Below, in pieces: positions 33,972-47,486 of a DNA stretch of 64,000 bases. The notes beneath the pieces were generated by a model. It worked only from the letters and a program-made list of their open reading frames with translations, was not told the origin of the DNA and ran no database searches. Positions within the stretch are counted from its first letter, which is position 1, and each line of letters opens with the position of its first letter. A program made the position numbers and the translations under genes. The stretch covers positions 1,240,001-1,304,000 of the forward strand of contig OX637626.1 in the NCBI GenBank assembly GCA_951802195.1, read 5' to 3'. Source of the stretch: Tausonia pullulans (lineage: Eukaryota > Basidiomycota > Tremellomycetes > Cystofilobasidiales > Mrakiaceae).

Positions 33972-35903
33972 TCACCACTTCGACATCCTCTTCGCCCTTC
34001 CCTCATCGATCCACCTGGGCGTCTTCTCTCCGAACACACTCTGCACACTCGTCAGCTTCCTGCCCTCGTCCTTGGGCACAACGGACTGGACGAGCGAGTT
34101 ATTGGCACGGGCGGTGGCATTCCATCCTGGGCCGTAGGAGGTGGATTCGATGAAGTGGGTAATGTTGGGGACTGGTCGTCGATATGCAAAGAAGGGTCAG
34201 AGGGAGAAAGAGGAGAGGGGGAAGAGGAAGATGCCAGCGACGAACAGACACGCGGATCCGTCTTTGACCACTGAATGAAGCCCGCGGGGAGGACAATGTC
34301 GGACATGTAGACCTCGTCGTAGATAACGCGCGATTGGTTGTTCCAGGGGCGGCCAAGGGCGCGCTGGCCGGCTTGGAACGGTGAAGTATGGACAGTCAGG
34401 ATCAGGGACGGGAAAGGATGGAGTGGACTGGCAGTGCATACTGAGATGGAGCGAAGGAAGGACATCATCTGAAACGACGACGCTGCCGCCGACGATGTAG
34501 GCGCCAAAGTTGTTGGGGCCGTCTGATGGTGGTGGTGGTGGTGGTGGTGGTGGTGGTGGTGAGAGAGATCAAGATCAGTCGTCGGATCTCCGATATCGAA
34601 ATGGTTGCGGACTCACACCACTGTTCGCTACCCTTCCACGCAACTAGCCCTCCTCCAACGCCACGGCTCATGAGGGTCACTCCACGGAACATGGCCGTGC
34701 CAAAGCCGTACAGCTGTGGAAGCGTAAGCGCGCGTCAACTCAAGTTACCCCCGTCCAAGCAAGCATCACTCACGAAGTCCGTCGAGCCGCGGACGATACC
34801 ACCCGCAAAGAATGCCGAGGCATTTCTCCCAACGTACAGCGTGTCCTGGTAACTCGAGAAAGTGCAGCCGTAGAACGAAGCATTGGCGTACGCAACGAAG
34901 AGCGCCGCCGAGGGTCCCGTGTCCTTGCCAATGACCTCGACGCCATTAATCTCCTGAAGGGAGATCGCAAGTCAGAAAATGAGGGAGGGAGGGAGGGAGG
35001 GGACGCCTCACGTACAGCCCGGTTCGAAACATTCAAGTTATATGCCCTGAAGTCGACCGACCCGAATTCAGGCTGGAGCGGCGCTCCTAAGGGTCCCGAC
35101 CCGACAAGCGAGGCCGCCCGGTTCGGAGAAACGGTGAAGACAGAGCTATCAGCATTGTCGTCGGTGGCGGCTTGACCCGTTTGGTTCGTGAAGGAGGCGT
35201 TCCAGATAGCGACTTGGTTCGCGGTGAGGTCTACAGGGTTGCTCGTCATGCCTACTCGGAGCGGTCGTCAGCGAGAGTGCTCCGAGAGGAGAGGGAGAGT
35301 GAGGAGCATTCATACCGAGAAGGCGGAGAGGGGCTTTACGAGTGATGTTTACAACCTCATGATAGGTGCCCCCGCCGATGAGAACGTACTGCGTAGAGCT
35401 GTATAGGAGTAGAACGAAGTCAGGATCGAGTGAGACCACGGGCGAAACCGAGAGGCGGCAGGAGACGCACTTGTCATTTGGTCTGTTATGAAAAGAGAGA
35501 GGAGGCAGAAGAGAAAGAAGGGCAAAAAATATCCATCAGATCGGGCCGCAGCAAAACCAAGAGCAGCCGCGCCAGGCAGGGGGGACCCACAGAGTCGCAA
35601 GCGCAGCGTTGATGGACGTGAAAGATGCCTCCTTGTCTGACTGGCTGACATAGATAGTGCCCTTGGGGCAGTTGTCGAGCTGGTGGCCCTGTCGGCGAGG
35701 TTTCTGGCAAGCAGCGAGATTGATATTGGCGGCGACTGGCGTACAAGGAAAGCGAGTGAACCGGGTGAGATCGCCACGCCTTGCTTGCACGAGGAGGATC
35801 GGACGAAGTCGACTCGATGCGAGGTGAGCTCAAGGGAGGCCCATCGCTCTGACTCACACACAGTGGAGCCAGCGAGGGCGGCGAGGAGGAGACTTGAGAG
35901 CAT
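33972..35903 (-). CDS. Pectin methylesterase (carbohydrate esterase family 8), secreted
   Basis: Removes methyl groups from plant pectin outside the cell. The ATG at 35903 opens a signal peptide (MLSSLLLAALAGSTV) with an intron just after it. The beta-helix text includes NCPKGTIYVSQSDKEASFTS INAALATL and YVLIGGGTYHEVVNITRKAP. The catalytic regions are YGCTFSSYQDTLYVGRNASAF (QDTLY), RGSTDFLYGFGTAMFRGV (family GxVDFIFG, with Thr and Leu-Tyr replacements) and ALGRPWNNQSRVIYDE (catalytic Arg in LGRPW). The C-terminus is HFIESTSYGPGWNATARANN and ends RMSKW at 33972. About six introns; one carries a GGT microsatellite. Many Asn-x-Ser/Thr sequons fit secretion. Proline iminopeptidase follows 318 bp upstream on the same strand. 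Confidence 0.85.
34527..34560. repeat. (TGG)n microsatellite in pectinesterase intron
   Basis: About eleven uninterrupted GGT units. On the coding strand this is an ACC run between donor and acceptor of a pectinesterase intron. Confidence 0.9.
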
Positions 35904-36221
35904 GTTAGATGTGTGGACGTTGAAGGATATGTCGGGTCTGGGGGGTTTGTGGGGGAGAAATAGAACAAGAGAGAAACGGCCAGGACAGGTGAGGTGAGGC
36001 ACGCGTTGTCGAAACACTCCGGACGGACCGCGCTAGTGCCCTTTTCCCCGGAACGGAGCGAGCCGTCACCGGGCCGGGTGATGGATACCATCGCGCTCTC
36101 AGAAAAGCAAAAGAATGATGATGAAACCATCACGTGAGGGAAGAATCACGAGAAAGACAGCGAATGCAGAAATAGGAGCGAAGGTAGCAGGCACAAAAAT
36201 AACATCCTGTCCGTCGATCAT

Positions 36222-38355
36222 CTAGAGCTCCCTGAAGCGGTCGGCAAACTCCTTGAGGAGCTTCGAGGTCGGCTTCTCCCGGGCCTGGGATGAAAAGAGT
36301 GAAGAAGATAGGGCATCAGTGATCAGGAATACTGGTGGGGCTGTATCTGGACTGCTTCTTTCGAGTCGTCCACGTACCGAGTGTCCAGCGTCAGGGACGA
36401 TGACGAGCTCAGCCTGAGAAATACAGACAGGAGTTGAGGTGGAGGTGAGCGTCTGCGTTTCGGCGAGTGAAGATACGGCCCGAGACCGACCTCGGGGAAG
36501 GCCTTCTTGAGAGCCCAGGCAGTTGTGGCTGGACAAACGACGTCGTAGCGCCCTTGGGCGATAACAGTCGGGATGTGGCCTAAGGGTACGCCGACTGTTA
36601 ATGGCTTTGCCCCTCGAGCATATTGAGAGAGGCGGGTCAAGGACTGACGGATCTTGTCGATGTTCTGCTTTTCGAGGAGCTGGCCATCACGCATCCATCC
36701 GCCTGCAGAGAAAAGGCCAATCAGTGGATGCGAAGTAGACAATCTCTGTGCTCCTCCGCGACCGACCGTTGACGAAGAAGCTGGTAAACGAAGATCAGCT
36801 CCAGTCCGTCCATCAAGGACCAAAAGGGACTGACTGATTTTCGATGCGAGCAAAAGCGTTGGCCCAGTCGTCCTCGGCAGCCTTGGCGATGTCTGCCGGA
36901 TCAGTCTGGAGTTTGCTGGTCGACATCTGGGGAAGACGCGATGCGCATCAGGGACGTGGGCAGCCACACTACGAGCTGACTCGCCCCCTCACCTCCCACT
37001 TAGACCAGGCCCTGCAAATTCAAGGGTAAGTAGGCGCGTTGATGATTTGGAGAGGAGATGAGCTCACCTGGCAGCCTCAAGACGAGTTGTCTCGTCCTTG
37101 GACTGATGCAGGATAGTCAGCGCCGTCCAGATTGAGAGAGAAGGACAAACTGCTCACGTTGAGTCTCGAATGATACGCCTTCATCATGTCACTACGCTCC
37201 TCCTCGGGAATAACGGCAACGTACTCGTCCCAGGCCCTGACCGATAGAAAACATGCGCTCATCAGCGACTATGCTATAGCTCATAAAGGGGACGGACGCA
37301 CTCTGGGAAAATGTGGCTGGTACCATTTTGGTAGAAAAAGTCGAGCTCTGACCGGCGGAGGACGAAGATGCCACGGAGGATGAGCGCCTTGACGGGCTCG
37401 GGGTGCGTCTGAGCATAGGCCTGAACGAGGGAGAGGGACGCGAGTGAGGATCACGATCCCAAACCGAGGCTGCGTTGCGCAACGAACCAGAGAGAGAGTC
37501 GAGCCCCTGGAGTGCAATGCACAGAGTCAGTTGCAGAAGGAGACGCAATAAGGAAGGCGACGACGGACCAGGAACCTCCGAAGACGACCCAGCGGTCGAC
37601 TGCAAGCAAACTTATCAGCGACAGACTTGCTGCGCAAGTAGTTAGGACGACTCACTTTTGAGGTACTCGCGAAGCCGCTCTATGTCGGCGACGAGGTCCC
37701 AAGTGGTGTTGTCCTCGCTGAGGACCGAGAGCACGCGCGCGACTGGAGTTCAGCGAACGGACCCTCATCGTGCTCTACCTCCCATTGCTTGCAGCTCACA
37801 GGCAGGCAGAGGGAGTGCTCTTGCCCGAACCGCGCTGGTCGACTGTCGCGACAGTACCAGCTGTCAGCTCATCGCGCGTTTGGCACTACAGGTCGAGGAC
37901 ACGAGAAGGAAGACTGACGAAGAATGACGCGGTAGACGGAGGGGTCGAAGTAGACCCTGTCGGTCGCGCTCGTTCCTCCTCCGGGTCCACCTGGAATGAG
38001 CGGATCAAGACTGAGATAGGTAAGAGGACGACGAAAAGCGCGACGGACGACCCACCGTGAAGGAAGATGACGGGCTAGAGGACGATGACTGGCAGGTTAA
38101 CCCAAGCTTAAACGAGCAGGCAACTCGAGACGACTGACTTTTCCATCCTTCTTTCCAGACTCTTCGAAGCTTGACATAGGGGTGCCGGTGGTCAGGATCT
38201 CATTCGCGAGCTAGGTCTGCGTGGAGCAGCAATGGCGGAGACGGTAGCGGGCAAGCCGACAACCAGCACCCCTCCCTAAAGCATACGCACTGAAGGCTAT
38301 GGACGTCGGAGACCTTGAGGAGACCGGAGTTGAAGGGGGCGTCGTGGGTGTACAT
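36222..38355 (-). CDS. Proline iminopeptidase (alpha/beta-hydrolase, peptidase family S33)
   Basis: Releases N-terminal proline from peptides; expected in the cytosol. The ATG at 38355 gives MYTHDAPFNSGLLKVSDVHS LQ, like the family start. Then come PVIFLHGGPGGGTS (oxyanion loop), VYFDPSVYRVILR joined to FDQRGSGKSTPSACLEDNTT, WDLVADIERLREYLK, the nucleophile motif VVFGGSWGSTLCIALAYAQT, HPEPVKALILRGIFVLR and AWDEYVAVIPEEERSDMM. The catalytic Asp (VIAQGRYDVVCP) and His (VIVPDAGHS) are present. Stop at 36222 (KEFADRFREL). Frame demands use of the acceptor GGTCCTCAG just before CGAGGAC, not the nearer CTCCAG. About ten introns. Complete by all active-site criteria. Confidence 0.88.
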
Positions 38356-38680
38356 GATGCTGCTGATGGACTGAGAGAAGAAAAAAGGTAGAGGTGGTGG
38401 ACGTTGGAAGGAGAGCGGGGAAGTCCGAGGAGGAGCACGCGGCACTTGAGAGAAGGAAAACGCGTGAACAACCGTGTACGTGCCAACGACGTGCAGCTTT
38501 CTCTGTTCTCTTGAAGGATTACTCGTGAAGGACATAAAAGATGACGAGAAGATCAGATTGGAGATCCGGTAAAGGGTGGGGAGGACTAAATAATACTATG
38601 AAAATCAATCCACGTCGATTAATAGAGACGATGTCAGGGAAAGAAGAAACTAGAACGGAACGAGCTCTCAGAAGCACGCG

Positions 38681-39834
38681 CTAAACAACAGCGCGCGGAG
38701 TCTCCTGGGCAGGATGGATGCCAGAAATCGGTGTCTCGACCTCAGCCTGGTGCGGCTGCAGTGGCTGCTGGACATGCTCAGGCTGGGTGACAGGGGCCGC
38801 GCCCTTTTCGAGGTTGGCCTCACCCATGGTGGGCATGGTCCCCGCCGCAGCGCAGTTCCTGAAGGAGTAGTCGACGGAGTTGCTTGTCCAGACCTGAGGA
38901 GAGGAGGAGGTATCTGTCAGCAGTCGCCGGGGTCGAGTAGCGGATGGTCGAGTAAACGCACATCCTTCCGTCCGCGGTTGTGTACTAGGGAGGCCAAGGT
39001 CACCAACATGCCGAGTAGCACAGTGAGGGCAATCCAGCCAAGCCAGGTGAACGCAGTCGTAGCCCGGATCCGGCTGCAGCCGGAGGAGTTGACTGGAGGT
39101 TGTGCGTGTCAGATCAGTATGCACTGCCGATCGTCGGCAATATGAATTGAAGACTCACCAAAGCCAAAGCCAAAGCTGAAGTTGCAGACGTTGGCATAGC
39201 GGTCTGTCCAGGCTCCGGCCCCCGCTGAAAGGTCAAGCGCGCCACAATGACGATCAGAACAGAAGCTGGGAGGCAAGAACGCTGAAACACTCTGCTCAAA
39301 CTCACCCAGCCAAAAAATCCACAGGAGGCAGAGCAGGCAGAGCTCGAAGCGGATCTGCGAGACGAAGGCAGCAGGGGCCAACAGCGGGAGGATGAGGCTG
39401 TCACCTCTCGAGTCAGAAGTGCGCGACCGATAATCAATCATTTGACACTGTGCTCTGATGCTCACCCGAAGGGGACGACGGTGATAAGCGTAAAAACACC
39501 CAGGAACACGAGGTAGCCGACGACGTCGGGCGTGCGTGCTGAGTGAATGAAGAGGCGTCAGCATGACTGACTCATGGCCTTGGCATCCTTACGCCGCGTC
39601 ACCAAGGAACAAAGACTCACAGCCCTGGCAGACGAGAGAGCCAGACGATAGACTGTCAAAATCAGCCCCAGCCAACGCAAGTCGGTGAGGATACACGGGG
39701 AGTCTCACCGTGTCCGAGGCGATATCGGCGGACAGGCCGAGGACGATGAGGCCGCAGATAAGGAGAAAGACGTATAGCGAAAGGCGGACAATATTGAACA
39801 GACCGGAGAAGAGCGCGGAGATGGCCATGTTCAC
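38681..39834 (-). CDS. MARVEL-like four-span membrane protein
   Basis: The ATG at 39834 (or 39828) starts MNMAISALFSGLFNIVRLSL YVFLLICGLIVLGLSADIAS, the first membrane span. Next come YLVFLGVFTLITVVPFG, then FELCLLCLLWIFWLG, and after a loop with Trp/Cys (AGAWTDRYANVCNFSFGFGF) the last span FTWLGWIALTVLLGMLVTLA SLVHNR. A hydrophilic Gln/Pro-rich tail ends at 38681. Four spans and the overall length fit fungal MARVEL-domain proteins, which sit in the plasma membrane or eisosome-like domains. That family call rests on topology and general pattern, not a unique motif. Four or five introns. Confidence 0.6.
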
Positions 39835-40647
39835 CGGGCACGGATGAGGCTAGGCTGGAGGCAAGCTGATGTAACGATGGGCTAGTTGGAGGTGGCAAGC
39901 AGGGATTGGGCCAGAGATGGAGGGGAATGTGGTTAAAGGAAGAGACGCAAGCCGAACGGGGGAAAGGACCAGGGAGGCGGGAAGACAGACGGCTGGCACT
40001 GCTGTTTCGGAGAACGAGCGGCCGGCCCAAGAACAGATGCAGAGGGGAGGATGTGACGCTACGCTGGGTCTTGGCCTTACACTACCTGTTTGGGTGGAAG
40101 CACCTCACGTGTGACATTCTCATCTGTCGGCCGATGACAATATAATTGTCATGATTCATTTTCTAAACAGGCGCCACCGCCACCACCACCACGCACAAAC
40201 GCTCTTTTCTGGTCCTTTTTCTTTCTTGTCTGTATATGTAACTCGCGGGAACAGAAGTAACACAAGTGCCTGGGACACCTGCTGCGCAGCATCACGGACG
40301 GCTTGCTCCGTACCAGGCCAGCTACCGCAGGAGAGAGAAAATATGTCTGATGATGCCTTCTTGCCATGCCCGAGACAGTGACAGACAGACAAGTAAGAGA
40401 CCCGAGTAGTGAATGCGTGCACAAGTAAAGGAGCGGGTAGGAATTAAAGGTGGGCGGCGCATGGCACAGCGGCCGCGAGGGGTACGGCGGGCGGAATGAG
40501 CGGAAGAGCGGGAAAGGCATGAGAGAAACTTGAGACAGTCTGTGTTTTATCTTGTTTCGTCACGCCTGATCCTGTACTCTGACCATCTTCACTGCCTCAT
40601 CGATACCTTTTGATCATTCATTCTTGCGGATTGATAAGGCTAGAAGA
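39835..40647. other. Intergenic stretch
   Basis: Between two minus-strand genes: the MARVEL promoter on the left and the ABC transporter 3' UTR on the right. A short CCACCGCCACCACCACCACG triplet-like patch lies at 40173-40192. Nothing else seen. Confidence 0.45.
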
Positions 40648-43600
40648 TCACATCTGATCAACCTGGTCCCGAATCCGCCTTTGATCATCGTTGACGCCCG
40701 CCAGTCGGCATAGCTCAGCAAACTCGCCCGTCTTTTGACAGAGAGAATAGAAGTGGCTCGTAGGGTCTTGCAGGAGATCCTTGGGGGAATCTGGTATTTT
40801 CGGCAGTTCAAATTGGGATCCAGGATAGTGGATGGATGAGGCAGCTACGCACCGTACTCGACTACGCGGCCTTGAGAGAGAAACAAGATCTTGTCAAAGC
40901 CGATGATCGTCCTGCAGAGAGAAGGTGGTTGAAGGTCAATCCACGTCTCACGAAGATCTTGCGCCCTCTCACCTGAGCCGGTGCGCCACGACGAGCAAGG
41001 TCGACGAGCTAAAGTTCTTTCGGATGCTCTCCGCGATAAGGTGATCGGTGTGAAAATCTACGCTGCTTGTGGCTTCATCTGTAAATTACAAAGAGCGCCG
41101 TTGCCCTCAGCGGCGTGTCATTAAAATGAAACAAGAGACAAGCGAGGTGCTTGCTGACCGAGGATGATGAGCTTGGATCGTCGGAGCAACGCTCTAGCCA
41201 TCATGAGCAACTGTTTCTCGCCTTGACTCAGGTTGGATCCATACGGGGCAATTTCCGTTTCGAGGGAGGCGAATGGAGACCGAGAGAGACTGGACGGTAG
41301 TCCGTCTCCGTCGTTGTCGCGACTGGCTGGAGTGAGAGTCCCCGATGCTTCGGACCGGAGAAGGTAGACACTTCGGAGAGCATCGAAGATCTCGGCGTCG
41401 GTGCTTTTGCCGCAGACGTCGAGCACTGGAGCGGGGAGATATCAGCAGAGTGTCTCGGGTCTAAGTTACCCACATACCTGATCTGAGTGTCCCGCTCAGG
41501 ATGGAAGGATCCTGGGGGCTGTGTGTGTTGTTGTTCGAGCAGTCAGTCGTCATGGGCGAGGAGCGGTTGAAGAGAGAGCTCACATGATGGTCAACCGTGA
41601 GCGGAGGTCGCGCGTACCAAGCTTCGCGATGTCAATCCCGTCAAGCGTGATGGACCCCGAGCGAGCCTCGATGAAGCGGAAGAAGGAGAGCGCAATTGTG
41701 CTCTGAGACAGGGTGATGAGCATTGTGTTCTCGTGCGACTGACCAATGCCGAGACGGTCGCACGCACTTTTCCCGATCCCGTCGGTCCGCAGATGCCAAC
41801 TTTAGACGCCGGCTCGATGTGGAACGACACGTCGTGGAGAACATCCGGCAGCTGCGGCGCGTAGCCGAGCGTGAGTCTGTCTACGTCGACCTCTCCAGCG
41901 AAAGGCCAGGCCGCTGGTGGTCGGATGGAGGTGATTTCAGAAGGGCCGTTCTGAGGGGCGGAGAACTCCATGATCCTGAGAGCGAGGCCAAAGAGAGTCA
42001 GCTTGTGCGATAGAAAGGGCGCATAGATCGATGGAAGCAGACCTCTCTACTGAGATCATGGTAAGCTGGTGACAGAGCGTCAGCATCAGCACTTCTGGAG
42101 GCCGAGAACAACAAAAGAGCATGCAACTCACCTCGAGAGAAATGTAGCGAAGCACGAGATCGAGTAACCCCGTGGTAAGACCAAGGGCGAATGTAAGAGA
42201 GAATCCGGCCAGGGCGGCATCTTTCCCCCTGGTGACGATGAGGAACCTGAGAACCCCTTTGAGTGAGCAATGAAGAGCGAGGAGCAATAAATATTCTATA
42301 ATGTACCCGACGACTCCGACCAGGATGGAGTTAAGAACTGTGAAGGTGGTTGTGAGCCAGAGGAAGATCTGTCACGCAGCCCATTGTCAGCCAAGTGTCT
42401 TCTGATTCAAGTTTGAGAGCGAGGCAGAACCGAAATGCCATGATAGTAGCTAAGAGCCGATGAAGATACGTCAGAGCTGTGTCTGAGCAAGCAGGGCAAT
42501 CGAAAACCGTACCGTTGAATTTGTCGGTCTAAGCGAACAAGTAGCATGTCCATGTACGTCTGAGAAGCGCCGAAACTACGACAGCCCTATGTCAACCGTA
42601 GCTCCTATTTCGAGATATTCTCAGGCCTCACGAGCGAATGACTGTGATCCCTCCTCCAATGGTTTCGGACCAAAGCGAAAAGAGAGGGGAGAGCGAGGTG
42701 CTATCAAGCCGACGCAAGTCCCGCGATATCTTGCCGTATCTGCCATGTCGCAGAGTGAGCACTCAAAACAGGCAAGAAAAACACGAAGACATACACCTGA
42801 GAGACCTGCCAGAATATGGGCGCGAGAATGAGCACCGCAAGGAGGAACATCTGGCAGGAACCTATGTCAGGCTCGTTTTCCTTACGAAGAGATGCTCGAG
42901 CATTCTCACAGGCGAAACGACGCTGATGACGGTCAAGCTGTTGAGGAGCGAGAGGGCTGGTAAATGGCATAATCAGCTCAAGCCGGACGAAGCTGCGGCA
43001 GAGGCCGACGCACAATACATCACGACCTGGTCGCAGGCGAGATCGGATCAGCTCTGAGCAATGGTCTCATCGATTAGGAATTCTGGCTCACCCTCGCCCA
43101 ATCATCCGGGAGAAAGCCGTCGACGCGCGCCATGTCCGCAGCAAACCGATTGAGGATCGTCCCGTGGCTAGTGCTCTCAAAGAACCTAAGCGGGGCTCGA
43201 ATGACGTGTTTGAGAAGATCTAGGCCGTCCGGAAAGATGTCGTTCAGCGGCAGAAAAAGATCTCTGGCTGTGCCGAGGAACAAAACTTACTCCGGTGAAT
43301 CATCGAGGAAGCCCGGGTGGTGACACCGTCATAAAGCACGATCCACCGCAAGGCGCTCGAGACGACGCCGAGCGTCAAAATGGAGGCATACACGACGAGG
43401 TAGAAATCGAGCGAGCGGACTGAGTGCTTTTGGTCCGTCGCTGCCGTCCATTGACGGAGCCACCAGGCGGCGAGAAGTTCGATGAACTGAGTGCCCACGT
43501 AGATGATGGCGAACATCGTCCAATACCAGGAACCGCCCTGCAAAAAGAGAGCAAGGAAAATTAACATTTTTCAGCTCGATACGCAGCCGCGCTGGCACAT

Positions 43601-46600
43601 ACGCAGGCAGAGAGGAACATCTTGTACGTGTCGAGCGAGACGGATCCAGCCTCGCGTTTCTCCTGTTGGATGAGCTTGCAAGGTTTCTTCGCCGTGAGGA
43701 CCGCCGCCTCCAATGCCGCAGCAGGCTTTGTTGTCTCCGAGAAGAAGACATCCTCTACCACAACATCCTCGGCAGCCGTAGGCTCAGGCCTGACTTCCTC
43801 CCCCTCAAGCAGGAGAACTCCCTTGTAGAAAGGAGACGATGCGAAAGAGGAGGCATCTCCAGTATATTCGACGATGCCGTTGTCCAGCGAGATCTGCGAA
43901 TCGATCGTCAGTGGAACATCTACGTTGCCCCGAGCCAAAACAGGTACAGGCATGACGACTAACCACCGACTGAACAAAGGGGAGGCACAAAGAGACATGG
44001 TGGGTAACGAGCACGATCGTTCGGTCCTTCATGAGCGGCCCCTGGAGGCAACTCTCGACGAGCGTCTGCGCGGTGTGGGCTGCAAGAGACAAAAGCTCAC
44101 TTAATTGGATAATGTTGGAAGAGTTGAGAGACGACGAGGACCCACCGTCGACCGCTGAGAGAATATCGTCCAAGATAACGTGTCGCGCCCTACTGTACAC
44201 CGCTCTAGCCAAGGCTACTCTGCAACGCTGCCCACCCGACAGGGTCACACCACGCTCGCCAATCTCGGTGAGATCGGCGTCATCGAATATGGCGAGATCG
44301 GAGCGTAGGCTGCAGGCGTCTAGAACGGCCTGATAGCGACTTGGGTCGAGTGGGTGTCCGAATAGAATATTGGATCTGCATGGGAGGCGGGGTGCACCAA
44401 CGCGCCGCCCTTCAGCAAGAGAGAACCAAGCGCATGAGTGTGAGAGGGTTTCTGGCTGACTTGATCGTCGCATTTCGGAGCCATGGAAGTTGAGGGACGT
44501 AGGCAGTGCCCTCCTGGAGCCATTGCGATGCCTCGATAGGCTTGCCAGAGACAATATCGGCGTTCTGGCTTCTAGGGAAGTCAACCTTGCCACCGGCATC
44601 CACGTCTGCCTCGCCCAAGAGCCCGAGCAAGAACAAAGTCTTCCCTGAGGCAACGGGTCCGCAGACGAGCGTCGCAGCGCGAGCCGGGATGCTGAGTGAG
44701 ACGTCGCGCAAGGTAAAGAAGGCCTCGGACGAGCGAGCCTGGCTCGAAGGGTACGAGAACGTCGCCTTGTTGATGGTAAAATGGTCCTCATCGATCTGAA
44801 TGAGCCGCTGAGGTGTCGCTGGGGCGACCAGATCTACCTCGGAGCCCTCAAGATAGCCCGCAAGCCGCTTGAGACTGACGAGAGCCTCGGTGACGTGAAT
44901 CCAGGTGCCAGGGAGTATGGTCCAGACTCGAGTGCGAAAGGTCGAGTCGAGGTCAGGGAGAGCTTTACCAAGATACGAGGGAACGGACCTTGGGTGAGCG
45001 AGTTGAAAACGGTCAGCGCTGGGAAGGCGATGGACGGCGTGAGACGACCTTGCTGAAACTTGGAAAAGGCGAAAAACGTTGCGAGAAGGGAGAAGATCGG
45101 AACCGAGCCCCAAATGAGGTTGTAGGCTGTGCCCATCCAGTATCGCAAACGCTGGAGGTAAACCTCGTCATCGCGCAGGCGACTGAGTTTAGCCTCCCAA
45201 TGATCCTCCCCTGCCTCGTACTTGACGGCTCGGATACCCATGAGAACCTCATCGAGCGCAGCGACGCGCCGGTCGCGAGCAAGGGCCCGACGACGGTCCA
45301 CGTCGAAGGTGACGCTTGCGAGGGCTTTGTTGAAGGGGATCGTGCAGAAGTTGAGCGCGATCCCGCAGAAGGCGGAGGGTCCCAGGAGGGAGTAAAGGAG
45401 CGTGGTCCCGATGATGAGATCAATGACCGCGACGGTGACCCCAGAGGCGTCCTGGCCGATGTTGGCGACCCTTGAGACATCCTCTGTGAAGAGGTTAAAG
45501 ATCTTCTCAAGGGCGAGTCGTCAGCCCAGCACTCGTCGATGGCGAGAGGACACTTCGACGTACTTGAGATTTCCCGGCACCTTCTCCGATCTCGACAATG
45601 TCCTTGCGTCGTAGCGTCTTTTTGAAGAGGATAGTGCGAAGCTGAATAGTAACCGGGACCGAGACCTTGGTCATGTAGGAGCACCTGGGAAGAAAGTGCA
45701 TCAGGATGGCTGGCTGCGAGCAGGCACCTTATGCCTTATGCGAATTTGCTCACGAAAGATGACTCTGGATGATACCTGAGAATGCGCTGGAAATAGCAAG
45801 GCCTGCGCAGAGCCAGAGTTGAAGATGGTGTGTTGTGGCGTCCGGTGAGGCTTCAAGCGACCGGATGAGGCGAGAGAGCAAGAAAGCCGGCACAAAGGTG
45901 ACCTAAAGAATGAGATAGCTTCGATCAAGCGTAATGCCAGCCTAGACGCAAGCCTAGCACTCACTAGGGCCTTGATGAGGGCGAGAGCCATGACTGCCGA
46001 AGAAAGAGGAATGGATGGATCAGAAGGTCTGAAAGTAACCGCGTATGTCCTTCACTTACCCAGGAACAGGCTGCGCTGGTTGAGAGCCCAGAGCTCTTTA
46101 ACAAGACGCTTCCAGCCGTAGTTGTCCTTGCCGTCGTCCTTCGCGCTCGATAGAACCCGCTCTTGCATCCGCTGGACCTTCGCTGAGGTGTAGATAAAGC
46201 TCGATCGCAGTTCCGGCGGGAGATGCGGCAGGTGAAAGGGGTGTAGGATGGGTAGCGAATTTGACAAACGAAGCAGTGGCGTGGGCTTTTGCAGTGAATA
46301 CAACCAGTCTCAGCTCTATCTCATCGGAATGAAACAATTCTGCGTCTTGGTACTTACCCACCAGAAGAGCAGCTGGCCAAAGACGCTACTTGAGGCATCT
46401 CCTCCGACGTTGCCCCTCCCTGACCGCTCTTCGAGGTAGCAGATCTGCTCGGTACCCTCGTCGATGCGTCCGTCGAGGCCGTCGTCGTTGTCCGTCATCG
46501 AGGCGATTGATGACGACAATTCGAAGCGAGTCTCGGGGGCGCGTCTGGCCGAACCTGCGATGAGGAAGAGGACGCTTACGAGAGCCTGTCTTGCCATGCT

Positions 46601-46996
46601 CGGGCTAAGGGCACGGAAAATGCTGGGTAAGAGGAGCAGGAGCGTCGTTGGGAGATGCCAGTCGACGGGAATAGCGATGAGGGAGAGGACAGGGAGAAGC
46701 TGGCATCGTCGTTGGCGGAGCCGAAGAAAGAGGAACGAAGCAGCGAGGGGATTACCGTACGTCAGGACCCACTGGACAAAAAGGAAGCGATATTGGACAC
46801 TCACCCAGTAGAGTGGTACGAGCAGATCAGCGGCGTCTACGCCGTCTACCATCCAGCGATACGACGTCGAGCCGAGGGAGAACACGAGCGCACCGGACGA
46901 AGCCGAGAGGAGGAACACTCGGCGAGTCCAATCGGACCGGGCCCAGCGCCTGACGCCAACGGGCGTATCGGAAAGTGGGGAGTCGTCAGCTGCCAT
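40648..46996 (-). CDS. ABCC (MRP)-type full ABC transporter
   Basis: ATP-driven exporter of the multidrug-resistance-protein class, often on vacuolar or plasma membrane. The ATG at 46996 ([20 protein letters not shown]) begins an extra N-terminal membrane region. TMD1 includes [34 protein letters not shown] and [23 protein letters not shown]1 has Walker [10 protein letters not shown], signature [20 protein letters not shown] and Walker [15 protein letters not shown]2 includes [20 protein letters not shown] and [23 protein letters not shown]2 has Walker [10 protein letters not shown], signature [20 protein letters not shown] and Walker [17 protein letters not shown] (split by an intron), then VVAHRLR and GRVVEYG. 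The catalytic Glu of Walker B is Asp in NBD1 but Glu in NBD2, the usual ABCC asymmetry. The gene has about 20 introns; stop at 40648. Confidence 0.85.
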
Positions 46997-47237
46997 AATG
47001 AGGCAAGACAAGGGAGTAGTACTGGGGAGAGGCTGGTTTAGGGGTTGCAAGGGCAATGGTCGTTGAAGGGAAAGTCCGTGAGGAGGGCGACGACGCGTCG
47101 AGACTCTCTCATGACCTTGGCGTCTTCGTCTTGCTCCAACCACGACTACCGCCCGACCTCTCCACTCTTCGGGCCATCCCCCCTGGAGATCAATCTTCGG
47201 TCTTCATCCGTTTCACCGTCCGGCACGCGTCGAACTC
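46997..47237. promoter_or_regulatory. Divergent promoter region of the ABC transporter
   Basis: The interval between the ABC transporter start and a possible small plus-strand gene. No specific box identified; assigned by position only. Confidence 0.35.
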
Positions 47238-47486
47238 ATGTCGAGCCAGTGGATGTTGCACGTCTCGTCGCACCACCCTCCGGCCATTCGGACCACGACG
47301 CGCGTCAGCGGCAAGGACATCCATACGGAGCATCATGACCGCATCTACCTCATCGAGCACAGGAATCCGGTTAAGCTCGCTCATGTGAAGGACGCGGAGG
47401 CGGGGAGTAAGGTGCTACAAGCGTCCCTCGTTTTCGGATGGGCGGTCTGGCTCGCCGTACTGCTCGGGTGGGGCTGGAGGGTCTAG
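47238..47486 (+). CDS. Possible small tail-anchored membrane protein
   Basis: An uninterrupted 82-aa frame. A hydrophilic part (DIHTEHHDRIYLIEHRNPVK LAHVKDAEAG) is followed by a single hydrophobic segment (ASLVFGWAVWLAVLLGWGW) at the C-terminus. It could be a tail-anchored protein, or the last exon of a gene starting near 47050, where another frame is open from ATG 47056. I do not recognise a family. It is divergent from the ABC transporter. Confidence 0.35.
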   Translation: MSSQWMLHVSSHHPPAIRTTTRVSGKDIHTEHHDRIYLIEHRNPVKLAHVKDAEAGSKVLQASLVFGWAVWLAVLLGWGWRV